Below, piece by piece: positions 23,838-36,400 of a stretch of 64,000 nt of DNA. The notes under the pieces are model-generated. The model worked only from the letters and a program-made list of their open reading frames with translations, made no database searches and was not told the origin of the DNA. The position numbers were made by a program, and so were the translations under genes. Within the stretch, counting starts at the first letter, position 1. Each line of letters begins with the position of its first letter. The DNA lies in NCBI RefSeq assembly GCF_047948215.1, contig NC_134458.1, positions 88,615,260 through 88,679,259 on the forward strand, read 5' to 3'. Origin of the DNA: Lycorma delicatula. Its lineage: Eukaryota; Arthropoda; Insecta; Hemiptera; Fulgoridae.

Positions 23838-24861
23838 GATTAGGAATTATACTTGCTGCGCAAGCGCAACTGTTTATGTTCAACTAAAAAAAAGAAGAAA
23901 AATAATCACCCCTGGTTACGTCATTGTTTTATTAACCGAACTCGAACTAATTCGATTGTGATAATCGATGTTTTCAGGGAACGTATGTAGCCTTTCTCTT
24001 TAAATATCGGATTAGATCACGCGATCCTTTATACTAGTAAGAGCAGACTGTTGTATCCCAATTTAAAACCTGAATGTTAGTAGAGCGCCAAACGGTACGA
24101 TTTTATTTTATCAATTTCCGATAAAAAAAAAATAACTTTCTAACGTTAATGTGTAGGCCTGTATGTATATAAATATATATAATAACGTGTACGTAATAAT
24201 ATATAATACGTGTGTATTATGATCGATGGTATATATAAATATATTAAAAATAATTTCTTTGACTATAAGGGCGTTGTCATACAAAGCTATAATTAATGAA
24301 ATTAAATGCAAATTAACTGAAAAATAACATTACAAATTTTTATATTAAAAAAGGAATTTTACAAATTTTTGTAAAATGAAATTTAATTAAAAAATTAAAA
24401 TCATAAAAACTTTTAAATTTTATTAAAAATATAAAAGCATTACGCATAATTGCGCCAAAATGCACCGTTAAAAATTCCTTAACCTATTTTAGTAAACGTT
24501 CAGACAGAGCCTGCTTTACCAAACGTTAGTTTGGCAAAGTAGTAGAAGTAGTAGTAATTTGGTAAAGTCGGTTACCAACCGACACCGTATTGGTGTTAGT
24601 TACTAACGGATCCAACACGGGTCAGCTCTTAATGTATTTGTGAGTAGAGAACAGGAGTTTTAAAACCCTATTTTTTACTATAGCAACAAAATTAACTGTC
24701 ATGTGGAGGACATGTAGTCGTCTACTCCGGCTAAATAAAATAATATTTAAGTACTGATACAGGCCACATATTTTATTAACAGATTTTAACAGTTGTCGAC
24801 ATTTTGGACTTCTGTGCGCTTAAAAACATCTTTCAATAAACTTATGACTCTGCCGTCATCC
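23838..24861. other. no gene recognised
   Basis: AT-rich sequence with short direct and inverted motifs around 24500-24600 (for example GGTTACCAACC and GTAGTAGAAGTAGTAGTA). I found no transposon protein and no exon-like segment. Confidence 0.45.
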
Positions 24862-24949
24862 TTCTTTCGAAGAAAGAAAGAAAGCAGAGAGAAAGAAAGA
24901 AAGAAAAGAAAGAAGAAAGAAAGAAACTTTCTTTCTTCTTTCTTTTTTT
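24862..24949. repeat. (GAAA)n/(CTTT)n purine-pyrimidine palindrome
   Basis: A GAAA-rich run (about 24866-24927) is followed directly by a CTTT-rich run (24928-24950), so the two can pair as one hairpin. The CTTT part is the A-rich tail of the adjacent minus-strand SINE-A. Polypurine/polypyrimidine mirror tracts can also form triplex DNA. The GAAA part may be a second, oppositely oriented SINE tail or an expansion. Confidence 0.85.
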
Positions 24950-25230
24950 TCCTGTTTAGCCTCCGGTAACTATAATTTTCAGAGTATGAATGAGGATGAT
25001 ATGTATGAGTGGAAATGAAGTGTAGTCTTATACAGTCTCAGATCGACCATTCCTGAGATGTGTGGTTAATTGAAACCCAACCACCTAAGAACACCGGTAT
25101 CCACGATCTAATATTCAAATCCGTATAAAAGTTCCAAAGCCTTTACTAGGACTTGAACACGCTGGAACTCTAACTGCCAAATCAGCTGATTTGGGAAGAC
25201 GCGTTCACCACTAGACCAACCCGATGGGTA
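24927..25230 (-). repeat. tRNA-derived SINE, family A, copy 3
   Basis: On the minus strand: TACCCATCGGGTTGGTCTAG (A box), AAATCAGCTGATTTGG, B-box region GTTCAAGTCC, GATCGTGGATACCGGTGTTC, CATCTCAGGAATGGTCGATC, and a 3' end with TACCGGAGGCTAAACAGG followed by a long AAAGAAAG tail. It is the closest relative of copy 1. The 63-codon open frame on this strand is a translation of the SINE. Confidence 0.88.
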
Positions 25231-26819
25231 CCTATATCTACAACTTAGTGACCTCGTATTTAACGTATGAATGCAGTACTGATTTTCTGATGCCTTCAAA
25301 TTTAGTATATACTACTGCCACATAAATACAGACCTCCATGAGAATACAAAATATTGTGTAGACAGTATCGATTCTGTGATGCTAGCCAAAAATATTTTAT
25401 CTCGAAGTAATAACTGTCAAAAATCGATTCTTTTCTAAAAGAAAATGAAATAAAATGCTGCAAAATTTTAATCGAACAGTTATTACAGTAACTGTCTCTG
25501 ATTTACAGAGAGGAAAATAATTTAGAAAATTTCCATAGATCCTACACATTGTTTATAAAATTCTAATTTTCCTTTAAGACGCAATATCCTAAATTTGAGA
25601 CGATTTTCTTTTTTAAGGATTTTTTTCGGTTATGTTATTAATCTTATAAAAGCAGTATTTTTCTGTAAAAAAATTATTTAGATAATTAATTGTTTAACTT
25701 AGTTTAAAGATCTTTATGTAATAAAAATACGGATAAAACCTAGTTTATTAGTTTGCACTAAATAAATTAAAAAAACATCAAGTTTTAATGGGCTTAAAAT
25801 ATTTTTTTTCGTAATTTTTAAAATTCTATTCCTACCCATCCATTTGTTGTTTATATTTTTTATAAAATTAAGATTTTTTTTCAGAATGATTATTTCATCC
25901 GCTGCTAAATAAAGGAGACGCATATTTTTCTGGAAAGAATGTGCATTTGTACCAAGTTGTTATTTTTATGAAACAATTAAAGAGTTACTAATCAGAGTCG
26001 CTCAAAATTAAAGTAATGTATTTAAAAAAAAGTCAATCCCGTTGGTAAACAGAACAAAAGTATTATTTGTGAATGAATTTCGATGGGCTTAGAGTACCGA
26101 TGTGTAACAGTATGAATTCGCTTAAGTAAGCAACGGGAAACTACTTCATTTCTAACTTTCTTTAGTAAGTTAGGCATAAATTTGTCATTAGGATAATTGT
26201 TACCTAAAAGATTGTTACCAAAAAGACAATTCGTCTTTTTAAAAGCGAATCATAATTACAAAATTAATTTATATGAAATACTGCAACGTACTAATTATTA
26301 TTGAAAACATTCTATTCGTGAATTTCTATTTTTAAGAATAAAATTTTAAAAAATCAAGTCTAGTTTGTATAGATGCTTCTCTAAATTTTATTATATAAGC
26401 TAATTGAAAATAATTTCATCTTATTCACCTTGCGCTTGATTAACTTTATAAAATTTCACAATATCTAATTGGTATTCATGAAAAAATTCTACTTCCTTTT
26501 GAAGAAATTGTGAAAAGAAAATTGAGGAAAATGAAAGAAGCAATCAGAAAGGAATTAAAAAATAAATAAAATAAAAGAACATAAGTGTGTCTGTAGTGTA
26601 AATGAAAAAAAAAACTGAAGTATTCATCGTTTTCAAAGTACAAACAATTCAGTGAAGTGTGCAGAAAAACAGGTACGCTATGTGAAAGAAAAGCACGGAA
26701 ACGGTTGTACTCATGCTTTTAACACAGAATACAACCTATTATATTTTTTATTATTTTCTATAAAATACATTTTTTAAAGTAATTTTTTCTACATTTTAAC
26801 TATAATTAATTGTATTCCA
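25231..26819. other. AT-rich sequence with one possible repeat segment
   Basis: Around 26030-26165 a less AT-rich block contains TAAGCAACGGGAAACTACTT. Its reverse complement shares AAGTAGTTTCCCGTTG-like sequence with the block near 9176-9196, so both may come from one repeat family. Nothing else is recognisable. Confidence 0.35.
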
Positions 26820-26920
26820 GCCAATCTCCGTGGCGGAGTGGTAGCGTCTCGGTCTACCATCCGGAGGTCCCGGGTTCGAATCCCGGTTAGGCATGACATT
26901 TTTCACACGCTAAAAATTTT
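26820..26920 (+). repeat. SINE-B head, well preserved
   Basis: It begins GCCAATCTCCGTGGCGGAG and carries the A-box-like TGGCGGAGTGG and a perfect B box, GGTTCGAATCC, within a perfect T-arm (CCGGG/CCCGG). The acceptor ends (GCCAATC against GTTAGGC) pair only partly, and the anticodon stem is defective, so a working tRNA is unlikely. After GGCATGACATTTTTCACACG the family B body fades into AT-rich DNA. Head-only copies like this suggest premature termination or decay. Confidence 0.8.
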
Positions 26921-27716
26921 CATTTGGGCTAACGACCATAACAGTTTAACTCGTACCTAAAAAATTTTTTTTAAATCCAGAACCAGAAATCTTGAAAATC
27001 ATTTAATACTGTATCTTTCAATTCATTTACTAGAAAAAATTTGAACGTATTTAGATTTAAAATTTATAAGTCATTTTAACAGATATTTTACATTGTCTAT
27101 TTAATATGAGATTAGCTATTTAATATGAGATTTTTTTTCTATAACGGTAGAAGACCTGCCTTGCTGGTTTTCATTAAAAAAGTTAGTTTTACATATTTTT
27201 TAGTATCTTTACTATTCGATTTGTTATATTTTGACTTTTTAATTCGATTTTTAAATCAAAAATTGATACAGAAATATTTTTTATTTAAAAAAAAAAATCT
27301 TTTGTATTTAGTTAACTGCTTTAGTTGTTTTAATAGTCAAACTGAAGTTTTTTATGGGATAATCTTTTTTAAACTAAACTAATGTATATTTCGAGAAGAT
27401 ATCATTAAAGAAGTCATTATTAATTCTATCTCAGTTAAATTTTTAACAGGCTCACTTGTATCCTACTGTATTTGATGTTATTGTTGTTTTTTTTTAAGCA
27501 AAGAATATTCATTGTTCAATTGTAATAAATCTTCATTAATAAACTACATTAATTAAACTTAAAATAATGTTTAAATTAAGGGAAGACTTGTTTTTTCTTA
27601 TTACTCAATTTTAGAATCATATTAAAACATTATTTACTTAAATGACAATCCAACAGAACTTGTATTTTGTAAACCGAATTTTGATTCGACTAGATACTAG
27701 ATTTATCTTTATTCTA

Positions 27717-29055
27717 CAGAGTGATTTTTTAGTCCTGTTACCCAATTTTAAATGTAATTTAAGAAAGGGAAATTTAGGTGGAATAAAAAATGTATTTGTT
27801 ACTTACAAAAGAGATTTAATAAAAAGCTATTACTTACATAATTGTTAAAAAATATGCTCAAAATGCCCACCGCTTGCGGTTATACACGCACGGACTCTTT
27901 TCAGCATATTAGCAGAAACCTTTTTAAGAGTTGCTTTGGAAATATTCGTGATGAAGTCTGTAATATTTACTTTAAGTTCATCAATAGTGTGAGGATTGTT
28001 TTTGAAGGCCTCGGACTTAATAGCCCCACAAAAAGTAGTCACGAGATGTGAGGTCTGGGGACCTTGGAGGCCATAAGCCCTTGCTTATTATTCGATCATC
28101 AAAGAACTCTTGCAGAAAATCCATCGTTTCTCGAGACATGTAGCGCCGTCTTGCTAAAACCAGCAATACCGTTCTTGAGGTTCCAGGAGGGACACAAATT
28201 AGCGCACAATATTCCTGTATACTTCACCATTTACTGTCTGTTCGAAGAATATGGGTCCGACTATACGATGACGAGATATCGCACACCACACACCAATTTT
28301 TTCAGGATGCAAAGATTTATCTTGTAAAGCGTTAGGATTTTCAACCGCCCAAATTCGACAGTTTGACTGTTCACATAACCATCGAGATGGATCCAAGCTT
28401 CATCACTAAAGAACACTGTGTTTAAAAATTCGATTCCGTTATCATTTACGAGAGACCTAAACCAACGGCAATATTGCAATCGCTTGTTTAAATCTGGAGG
28501 CTGAAGCTCTTGGACTAATCGTACGCGATACGGATACAATTTCAATTTTTTAGCAGCTTTCTGAACACTCGAATTTGACAAACCGACTTGCGTGAAAAGT
28601 TTTCGTAAACTTTTCCGTGGAGAATTGAGCAATCTTGTTTTCACATTCTCTAAAACGTCATCTGTCAAGCGAGTTGATCGACCACTACGTTTTCTGTCGC
28701 AAACACTACCTGTCTCTCGAATTCGGTTTGCTAGTCTAGAAACTGACATTTTTTTCTGGCGGAGGAACACCAAAAAATTTAATTTGAAATGATTCTTTTA
28801 CACTCGCGTACGATTTCGTAGCAAAATATTGTTCAAGAATGAAAACTCGTTGTTCTATGGCAAAAGACATTCTGTTCGTAACACGACCGGAAACGGCACA
28901 AAAGTTTACACAGCTCAAAGAGAATCAACTCACACTGCCGTATCTATACCAGTTGAATAGCGCTACCAACTTCGTGTCACAAAACAAAATTTCCCTACTT
29001 AGATAAAAATTAACAGACATTAACTATTGGGTAACAGGACTAAGAAATCATCCCG
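27717..29055 (-). mobile_element. complete Tc1/mariner-superfamily element with TIRs and TA duplications
   Basis: The 1339-bp element is flanked on both sides by TA (27715-27716 and 29056-29057), the target duplication of this superfamily. Its ends are inverted repeats matching at 25 of 29 positions; both contain TTAGTCCTGTTACCCAA. Between them the minus strand codes for a transposase interrupted by frameshifts. No other copy with these ends is in the window, but a related N-terminal fragment is at about 50950-51070. Intact ends with a dead gene mean it could move only in trans. Confidence 0.9.
27848..28900 (-). pseudogene. Tc1/mariner-superfamily transposase with helix-turn-helix N-terminus, inactivated
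   Basis: Reading from 28900 downwards, the N-terminus has AIEQRVFILEQYFATKSYAS, of the type named DUF4817. Then come RIRETGSVCDRKRSGRSTRL (linker), KSLRKLFTQVGLSNSSVQKA (second helix-turn-helix), FSDEAWIHLDGYVNSQ (first catalytic Asp), EKIGVWCAISRHRIVGPIFF, QDGATC (second Asp), and WPPRSPDLTSRDYFLWG (third acidic residue). The C-terminus includes PHTIDELKVNITDFI. Frameshifts near 28750, 28390, 28125 and 28035 and a stop just before QDGATC disable it. After compensation the second-to-third spacing is near 37 residues, so DD37D-like is possible but unproven. Length fits the family, about 340 residues. Confidence 0.85.
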
Positions 29056-29799
29056 TAGTAAGATTTTAATGTGTATATAATACATCATTTAATCTGTTTT
29101 ACATTGGTCGTACCAGTTCGACGTGAAAGTTTGTTTTTGGACAGTTTATTTCACATAGAATCCATTTTTGAAGGTAAAATCACAAAAATAAACACAGTTG
29201 GTATGAAAGCTCATCCAACTTGTTAAAATGTTTCTCTGATACTAAAAATTTTGAAGGAATTTGAGTTGGATCCCACTTTTCTAAAAAAAAAAATCGTGAA
29301 TTAAATATATATATAGATATATATTAGAATAAAAGGAAATGTTTGTACTAACGGAGCATTACTAAAGCTGATTTGACCCTGATGAGTGGTAAATTCTTCT
29401 CCGATAAATGCCGATATATCACTCGAGAAAAGGATTACTAATTTAATTTAACATTTCTGGTTCTAAGTTTTCTATCCCAATAAGTTTTCCTACTGAGAAT
29501 TTTTCAGCTAAAGAATAGTTTTCATTACCCTTATAAAAATACATAACTACTTAATGATACATAGAAAATAATCTAAACTAGAGGGTAAATCTTAACTAGA
29601 TAGTAATATAATGTACGATAAAAATGTAATTACCTTTCTCTACGGCTCCCAGTAATTCATACTTACAAAGTGTGTAAATGTGACTAACCTGGGTGAAATG
29701 ATCGTAGGTAACATCGAGAAGTGTTGGGTGATTATAGTATTCTCTCAATAACAAAAGTACTTTGGGGTGATATTAGGTGAGAGATTGTTGTTATTTCAG

Positions 29800-29961
29800 G
29801 GAAAAATTCCAGCAGATCATCAAGAAGCCAGTCGATTCTTTACAGTATCCGGGGCATTTGGTTTTATAACGCTGCAGTTATTGTTTACAGGCGTAACAGA
29901 AGTGATTATGCTACATGCCGTTTCAGGCGCACAAGATGGAAGTAACAGCGTATCAAGATAA
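29800..29961 (+). CDS. candidate terminal exon of a host membrane-protein gene
   Basis: A pyrimidine-rich acceptor (TTGTTGTTATTTCAG, ending 29799) precedes an open frame of 53 codons and a TAA at 29959-29961. The peptide begins GKIPADHQEASRFFTVSG, passes through a hydrophobic stretch, AFGFITLQLLFTGVTEVIML (likely one membrane helix), and ends SGAQDGSNSVSR. Codon choice and base composition are clearly less AT-rich than the flanks (CCA, GCC, TCC, GGG, CTG, CAG, GGC), and the residue mix looks like real protein. I cannot name the family. No AATAAA signal stands out soon after the stop, and I found no matching upstream exon. A retained fragment of a dead gene is the main alternative. Confidence 0.5.
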   Translation, partial: GKIPADHQEASRFFTVSGAFGFITLQLLFTGVTEVIMLHAVSGAQDGSNSVSR

Positions 29962-32900
29962 GTCATTAATTTGTAAGGGATATCTTTAATCCTTTTGACA
30001 AAATACGATGAAAGTTTGAAAACTGAGATAGGAATTTGTATCATTAAAGGGAGTGTTTTGCTTATAAAAGCCCATAATTAAGAAACTCCGAGGACTAATG
30101 ACAAATACCTACTGCTTTAAAGTGTCAGAAAGAACAGAATATCGTAATGTCCTAAAGTGGATGCCACATAGCATCTATTGAAGATATCTAAACAATCCTT
30201 CGACTAATATTAGTTCAAAAATATAACTTATTAACTCACTTTGAAAACTTTCTCTGAGGGGAAGTAGTAAAGAAGTAGATTTTAAAAACTGAGCCTGTGC
30301 AGGAAAGATATTCAAAACGTTAAAATTTGTACTGATGTCAATGATCTTATCCCATAACTCTTTACTAGTACTAAAAAATTAATTATCTTAGTATCAGATG
30401 TTATAATTTATTTATTTTTTAACGTAATCATTCTACAGAAAAAAGTGATCATTTCAAATGAAAATTATAAAATGAGATGGATTTACCAAGTTGGAACGAA
30501 ATGAATTTAAACCCAACAAATTAAACAACAAAAGTTTGCTTAAAATAAATCTTAGAAAAAAAATTAAGTTGTGCTAAAGTTACTGCACAGAAAATTTTTT
30601 TCCTTTTGATTTAATAGGCTTTATAACTTATTGTTTCAGAAATTTTAGTTTACATTTGCTTAATTTTTAATTTTTCATATTACTTCTCATATTTCAAAAA
30701 GTAAAAACGTAGATATATGACAAAGAAATTGTAGTTAGTAAGAAGTCAGTCGCTGGTCCAGTAATTCCTCCTCACCCTACGCGTTAACTGAGTTTTCTAA
30801 ACGTTGACATGTAATACATGAGTAGTTTACTTAACAAAATACTTTTCAAAATTAAATCCATCGTTTATTTCAACACTCCTATTTAATTGTCTAATTAATA
30901 CTTTTAATTGACAACCGGGGAAAAGCTAAGTAGTTTAATTTGACAAAATATAAAAGTTCTAATCGATTTATTGTAAGGCTTTCTTTTTATAATTCATATA
31001 TTAACATTCAGATGTAATAGAGAAAACGAAATATTAAATTATCGTTTGTCTAACACTGAAAAAACGTTCTGAAATATACGCAAAGGTTCTCTAAAGAGAT
31101 TTTTTACGAAACGAATGTATTTCATATGGTCCTTCAAGAAATATTACAGTTAACAAAAAAGGCACTAACAATAAAAAATACTTATTATTTATATTCCAAG
31201 AATTTTTTTCTCTTTTTGGTCAGTAGAAACTATTTTCTGGAGAGACAATGTTTTTTCAGAAACTCTTGATCGCAGTTGAACATTTTATTTTGGGATTGGC
31301 AAGCTGATGGTGTGTTTTTGAAGGATTTTACGAGAATAATAATAATAATAATGAAGATAGATAATTTTATTTCTAGGAATAGCTATAGTCTACAGAAAGA
31401 TAACAGACACTAAATTAATACTATTAAAACAAGTACATTGTAATTGATTTAAAAGTTTTTTTGCGAAATATATAAAACACTGTTATATGTACGTCAAATA
31501 ATAATGATGTTAATATATGTTGATTATATGTGTTTTATCTGTCTGCCTCCCTCACTCCTACTCGTTCCATCACTTACTTACTTGCTAACTGGAATGATTC
31601 ATTGAAAAATTGAAACAACCAACCATTATAAATAGCATACTTGTTCTGATTGTAGTGAAATATGTATCGGGCAGTCATCAAAATATTTAAACAAGAAATT
31701 AGGACATAGAGATAAAATTAAATAACTGGACTAAATAAGATAAACTGGACAAAAGATTTATTTCAAAATTAATAAAATACTTGGAAAGAAATAAAAATAC
31801 AATCGAAAAAAGATCTAGGAAGTATACATATAAAAGTAATAATAAAATTTATTCAGTAATCTATATATTAATTATGTATTATATAATTATAATGTATTCA
31901 ATAATCTATATATTTAATTTTTCAGCAATTACTCGGTAACTAATTTATTTACAGTCTTCATTGAGGGTCTTAAAATATTCGTTATGTTAGGCCACAAATA
32001 ACCAACATGCATCGACTACGCTCACGTAACTATGAGTGGACTTTTAAGGGAACATAGTTATTCTCAAAACTTAATGCCTTACCTCGACGGCATTCAAATC
32101 GAGATATTTGAGCGACTAATTAAGATGCAGAATTCGTTTGAATCTTAAAACACTCACCATGTCAAGCTCCATCAGATGAATCCATATCAACTTAAATACC
32201 TAAAAAGGTTTTGAGGGAACGTTAATTAAATTAGACTAACCAATAACTTAATTTTATTGCTGTGGAGCAGCACGAGTTCCCTTGTTTTCGGTTAAAATTA
32301 AATAATTTTTTTTATCGTAAAAAAGTATTTTTTCATGTAAAATTTAAATTACAAAATTGAATCTTTTTCATTTACTTGCAAAATATTTAAAAAAAAAATC
32401 ACGTTCCTTATTTGTAGTGCAAAACCGTATATATCATTTATAACTAATTACATATTTTGCTGTTACTGGTGGTTACAAACAAGTGAACATTTGTTGGGAA
32501 CTCATAGATTACAGATCACTACAGTAACGGGAATAGTGGTAATACATAATTAGGTGTGATTTCTTTAGGGGTGGACTATGGAATATCTAATCTCTTGAAC
32601 TTTCTAAATAAATGAATAACATAAGATTATGTTATTAAATGAAAACTTTAAATTGAAAACAAAATGTTGTACGCCTTGTATTGTGAAGTGCAAGGCGTAG
32701 CTGGCAATAGAATTTCTATACTGAGAAACTGATGCTGTATTTCGAAAACGAGTTTATTGAAAAATTTTAAGATTTTCCCTTGAATCTGTATTCATTTAAA
32801 CTATCATTTAAAGAAAATAGATTGAATATAAGCGCTACATCTTTTTCAAGAATTTTTTTTTCTAAACCAACTAAGTAAAAGTAAAAAATAAAAAATTCGC

Positions 32901-33347
32901 AAATTTTCCCCTCCACTTCAGAAAATTTGAGAAAAACTTTAATACTATAAATTCTTCACATATCTACTACCAGAGATATCTACTGACCAAGTTTGGACAA
33001 AATGGATTCATTCAAACTGAAGATATTTAGTTAAAAACCAGTACGACGCAACGTAGGTACATACGTAAGAACGGATATACATATATCCGGAAAAAATGTT
33101 GCTTTATTTAGTCTTTGTGGATAAAATCTCGAAATTTGTCAAAAAGCCGGTAAATCATTTTTGACTAATCACCACATTTTTCCTTATGTAATTATATGTA
33201 TAAATATATTAATAAAATGTATTAAGTAATATATAGAGGTGATTCTATGATTCTCAATTGCACGTCAATCTCTCGGTTGGTGATTCCGTATCGCAAACTA
33301 AGAAAAAAAGTTCAAATAAATATAAGTCAGAAAACGATTCGTTTGCA
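29962..33347. other. AT-rich sequence with a possible dispersed repeat
   Basis: A segment at about 32880-33180 (CCAAGTTTGGACAAAATGGA, TTAAAAACCAGTACGACG, then GTACATACGTAAGAACGGAT) has the style of the non-coding insect repeats also seen at 9945 and 40390. A short inverted pair TACGCCTTGTA/TGCAAGGCGTA lies at about 32669-32699. The rest, including 30000-32800, shows no recognisable gene. Confidence 0.4.
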
Positions 33348-33480
33348 AGTATCACTTTTCCGATCCAGTTTGTGTATTTTGTTTCTAAAAAGTTGAACTT
33401 CTCAAATTTATGTTAATTATAATAGACATTTACATCAATTTTCTCACAATTAAATTTTATACAAGTTAGCTAGAAATTTT
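33348..33480 (+). repeat. dispersed repeat, copy 1 of 2
   Basis: Matches 39962-40100 in the same orientation: TATCACTTTTCCGATCCAGT here against CGTATCGCTTTTCCGATCCA there. Both continue through AAGTTGAACTTCTCAAATTT and TTTACATCAATTTTCT to an AATTAAATT-rich end. Similarity is roughly four bases in five over 130 bp. It is non-coding and the family is unknown; surrounding sequences around 33600 and 40250 may extend it. Confidence 0.7.
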
Positions 33481-36400
33481 TTATGCTTATTTGCAAATTA
33501 ACAAAGTTATTTTATTCCAAATCTAAAAATGTATTTTCCGACAAATTTTTTCGTTTTACCCCGTTTTCTTAAAAAAACCTAAGTAAGATAGATATCTGGG
33601 ACCACTATTATTCAATTTTTTTTTAATAAACAACTATAAGGAAGCACCAAATTTAACCCTCGATGTGAATTCCAAGAATTTTAGTACAGTTTAATTTCAC
33701 AAACGGAGCAGAAATCAGGGCTAAATGTTTCGCGAGCCGAAACTTGCTAACGAACCCCTTTTCTGACCTATGTTTATATGAACTTTTTTTTTTTACAGAA
33801 TCATCTCCCAAGAGATTTCAGTGTAATTTGGAATCATATAAAAAAAGAATCTTTTACATAAAATTATTGTGCAAATCAATGTGCAATCATTTTATAAAAG
33901 GTTCCTAATTGTTTAAGAAATTTACAAAAAGATAACAATTTATCATGATTCATTTTTCAGTTATTCGATTTGTATGCTTATTAACAAAAAATAATTATTT
34001 GTGTGAAACTGTATTATCTGAACTGATCTTTAAAGCCAGTACATCTTAAAGCTTAATAAGTTTACAGATAGGTGATAACAAAAAGGACTGTAATATAATA
34101 GCGGATAAGTTGAAAAAATAAATCGAGGGATTAGTTCAATATACTCAACCCTCAACCAAATCAGAAGAGAAAAACGTTCCACTGTTTGGCAGTAGATTTT
34201 GTAATAATATAACACATTTCACAAAACATTTTTTTCTTTTTTTTATCTTTTCTTTTTTAATGAATAGTTTTCCGCTGTTATATTAAGTCTTTTATTTAAT
34301 GTCATAAGTCCAATCAAAAGATTGAATGCGGTATTCTATTCCTTTCTATTAATTCTCTATATTTTTAATTTCTGTTTAAAAACTGGTACATTCATTTTGA
34401 TTAGCTGAATAAGAAAATTACGTAGTAATGGGTAAAAAGGATTATTTCGATGAAGGTGATTTTATATTTGAAAATTAAAATGTAATTACATATTCCAAGT
34501 CGCTTCAGGTGACTACAGTGACAATAAGAAAGCATATTAATCGGCAGCTTGCCTAATAAGCAAAATCACACAAAAGAGCAGATTTAGTATACGTTAGCAT
34601 ACACATGATAGTTACAGTATTTTTTCTCTCCGTTACAGTTACTAAAAAAACAATCTTTTTCTAAATACCATATCCTTCCCGTAGCAATATTAGTTACCTT
34701 CAATTATTTTTCTTATTCAACAAATCGCAACGAACATAAAAATATAATTTTATACGATCTTTTTATTTTTAAAAATAACTATTCCTGACTATTAATGGTT
34801 TATCTATTAATTTAAAAATAGTTCTAAATAGATGTAGAGGTATTGTACAGTTATCCATCTTTGGTTAAGTGGGATAACTGCAAAAACTGTCTCTATAATC
34901 CCTAATCAAGTAAGGAAAACTAAAAAAAAATGTTATGTTAATCGGTAGCAGATAAAATGAATTTTTAGAATATTTTATAATGCCGTTTCTAGTTTTTCAT
35001 CAGTTTTTAAAAACAATTTTCAATAAGCAAATGAAAGAGGTTAAAATAAAACTGATCCTGATAATAAAATTAGACAGACCATTTGCGATTTTTTACTGCC
35101 ATTATGAAGTTAATTATTAAGCACTTATCGGCAGAGATAAAATTCCACCTCTGCAGTCGCAGCAATTAGTCGAGTTTGAAATTTTATAAATTAAAAAGTA
35201 TCCACTGATTTCAAAACACGTCATACACCATTATTTAGATAACTTTATTTTATGTTCAATGTTGTTAAACGGTAATTTTAAAAATACTTATAAAAAGTAT
35301 TTTATTGTGGCGAGAACAAAAAAAAAACCTAACCCAATAAAAATAAAGTTTAACACCATGTAGCCCATTTTATTAACTTATCAAATTATCGCCCCTTAAA
35401 TTTGTAATATATATCTTTAACCGTTTATGAACTGATATTCAATTGGTAAAACAATTTTATCTTCGTTGTTATTCGGCATAGAAACACGGGTCACGGCTCT
35501 TTTATCTTTGCGTTATTTTAAATCGATGAATAAGACATTTTATAAAATATTTCGCTGACCTTTAGAGGTTTTTATTTATAGATAATTAAATTGTTTTAAC
35601 TAAAATACCAAAAAAAGGAAAAATCGTGCTAAGAAAATCAGTTCTTTCCGTCGGCTGCCTACATATACAAACAACTTTTCCTCTGCCAAACTTATTCTTC
35701 TACAGTAGTAGAAAAACAGCTTGGATTTCTCATTGGTACAGTAGCGATCAAATGGCTAGCCATCAAATTCAATCTGCATTATAAAGGGCTCAGAAAATCT
35801 TTTATTTTTTCGTTCGCATCGCAATAACATATTTAAAAATGTAGAAAATAATTAACTTTCAACACTATTAAATACAGAACAAAATTATATAAAAGGTGAT
35901 AAGACTTTTTTGAAATCGGATGTTTAGTTTTTATTTTATAAACCTTCAAACTCGAGTAAAAATATTTTCTCCGCCGTCAGTCGTAGCATTTCGTTATTTG
36001 ACATCAGATATCTTTTTTAAACAGATAACCGTAATCTACGTAACATTTTTGTCTTTTTTTATGTTAAGTTTTAAAAAATTGTATGTTAGCGCGAAACCGT
36101 TTATGTATTTGGTTGACCTTGTACCTCTTAACCATCGCTTCCATTTTTAGTAATTTTATCACTTTGTTAACTTCACTTGGATATCTTTTCTCTTTTCCAA
36201 TTATTAACTCGTAGGAAATATCAGCCGTCGTTGAATTTAAACTATCGATATTTTCAGTACCGTATTCCTCACCGCCCAAAAAACCATTTTGGTATTTGCA
36301 CACAATGAGCTATGACGATATGACTATTTAAAAATAAAATTATTTTAAATTATTTCTTCTTTATATTTCTCTAGTTAATTCTATTAGTTTACAAAACGAT

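Noticed and set aside
36064..36303. 79-codon minus-strand open frame
   Set aside because: Somewhat protein-like, but without acceptor/donor sites, composition shift or family resemblance I could not support it.
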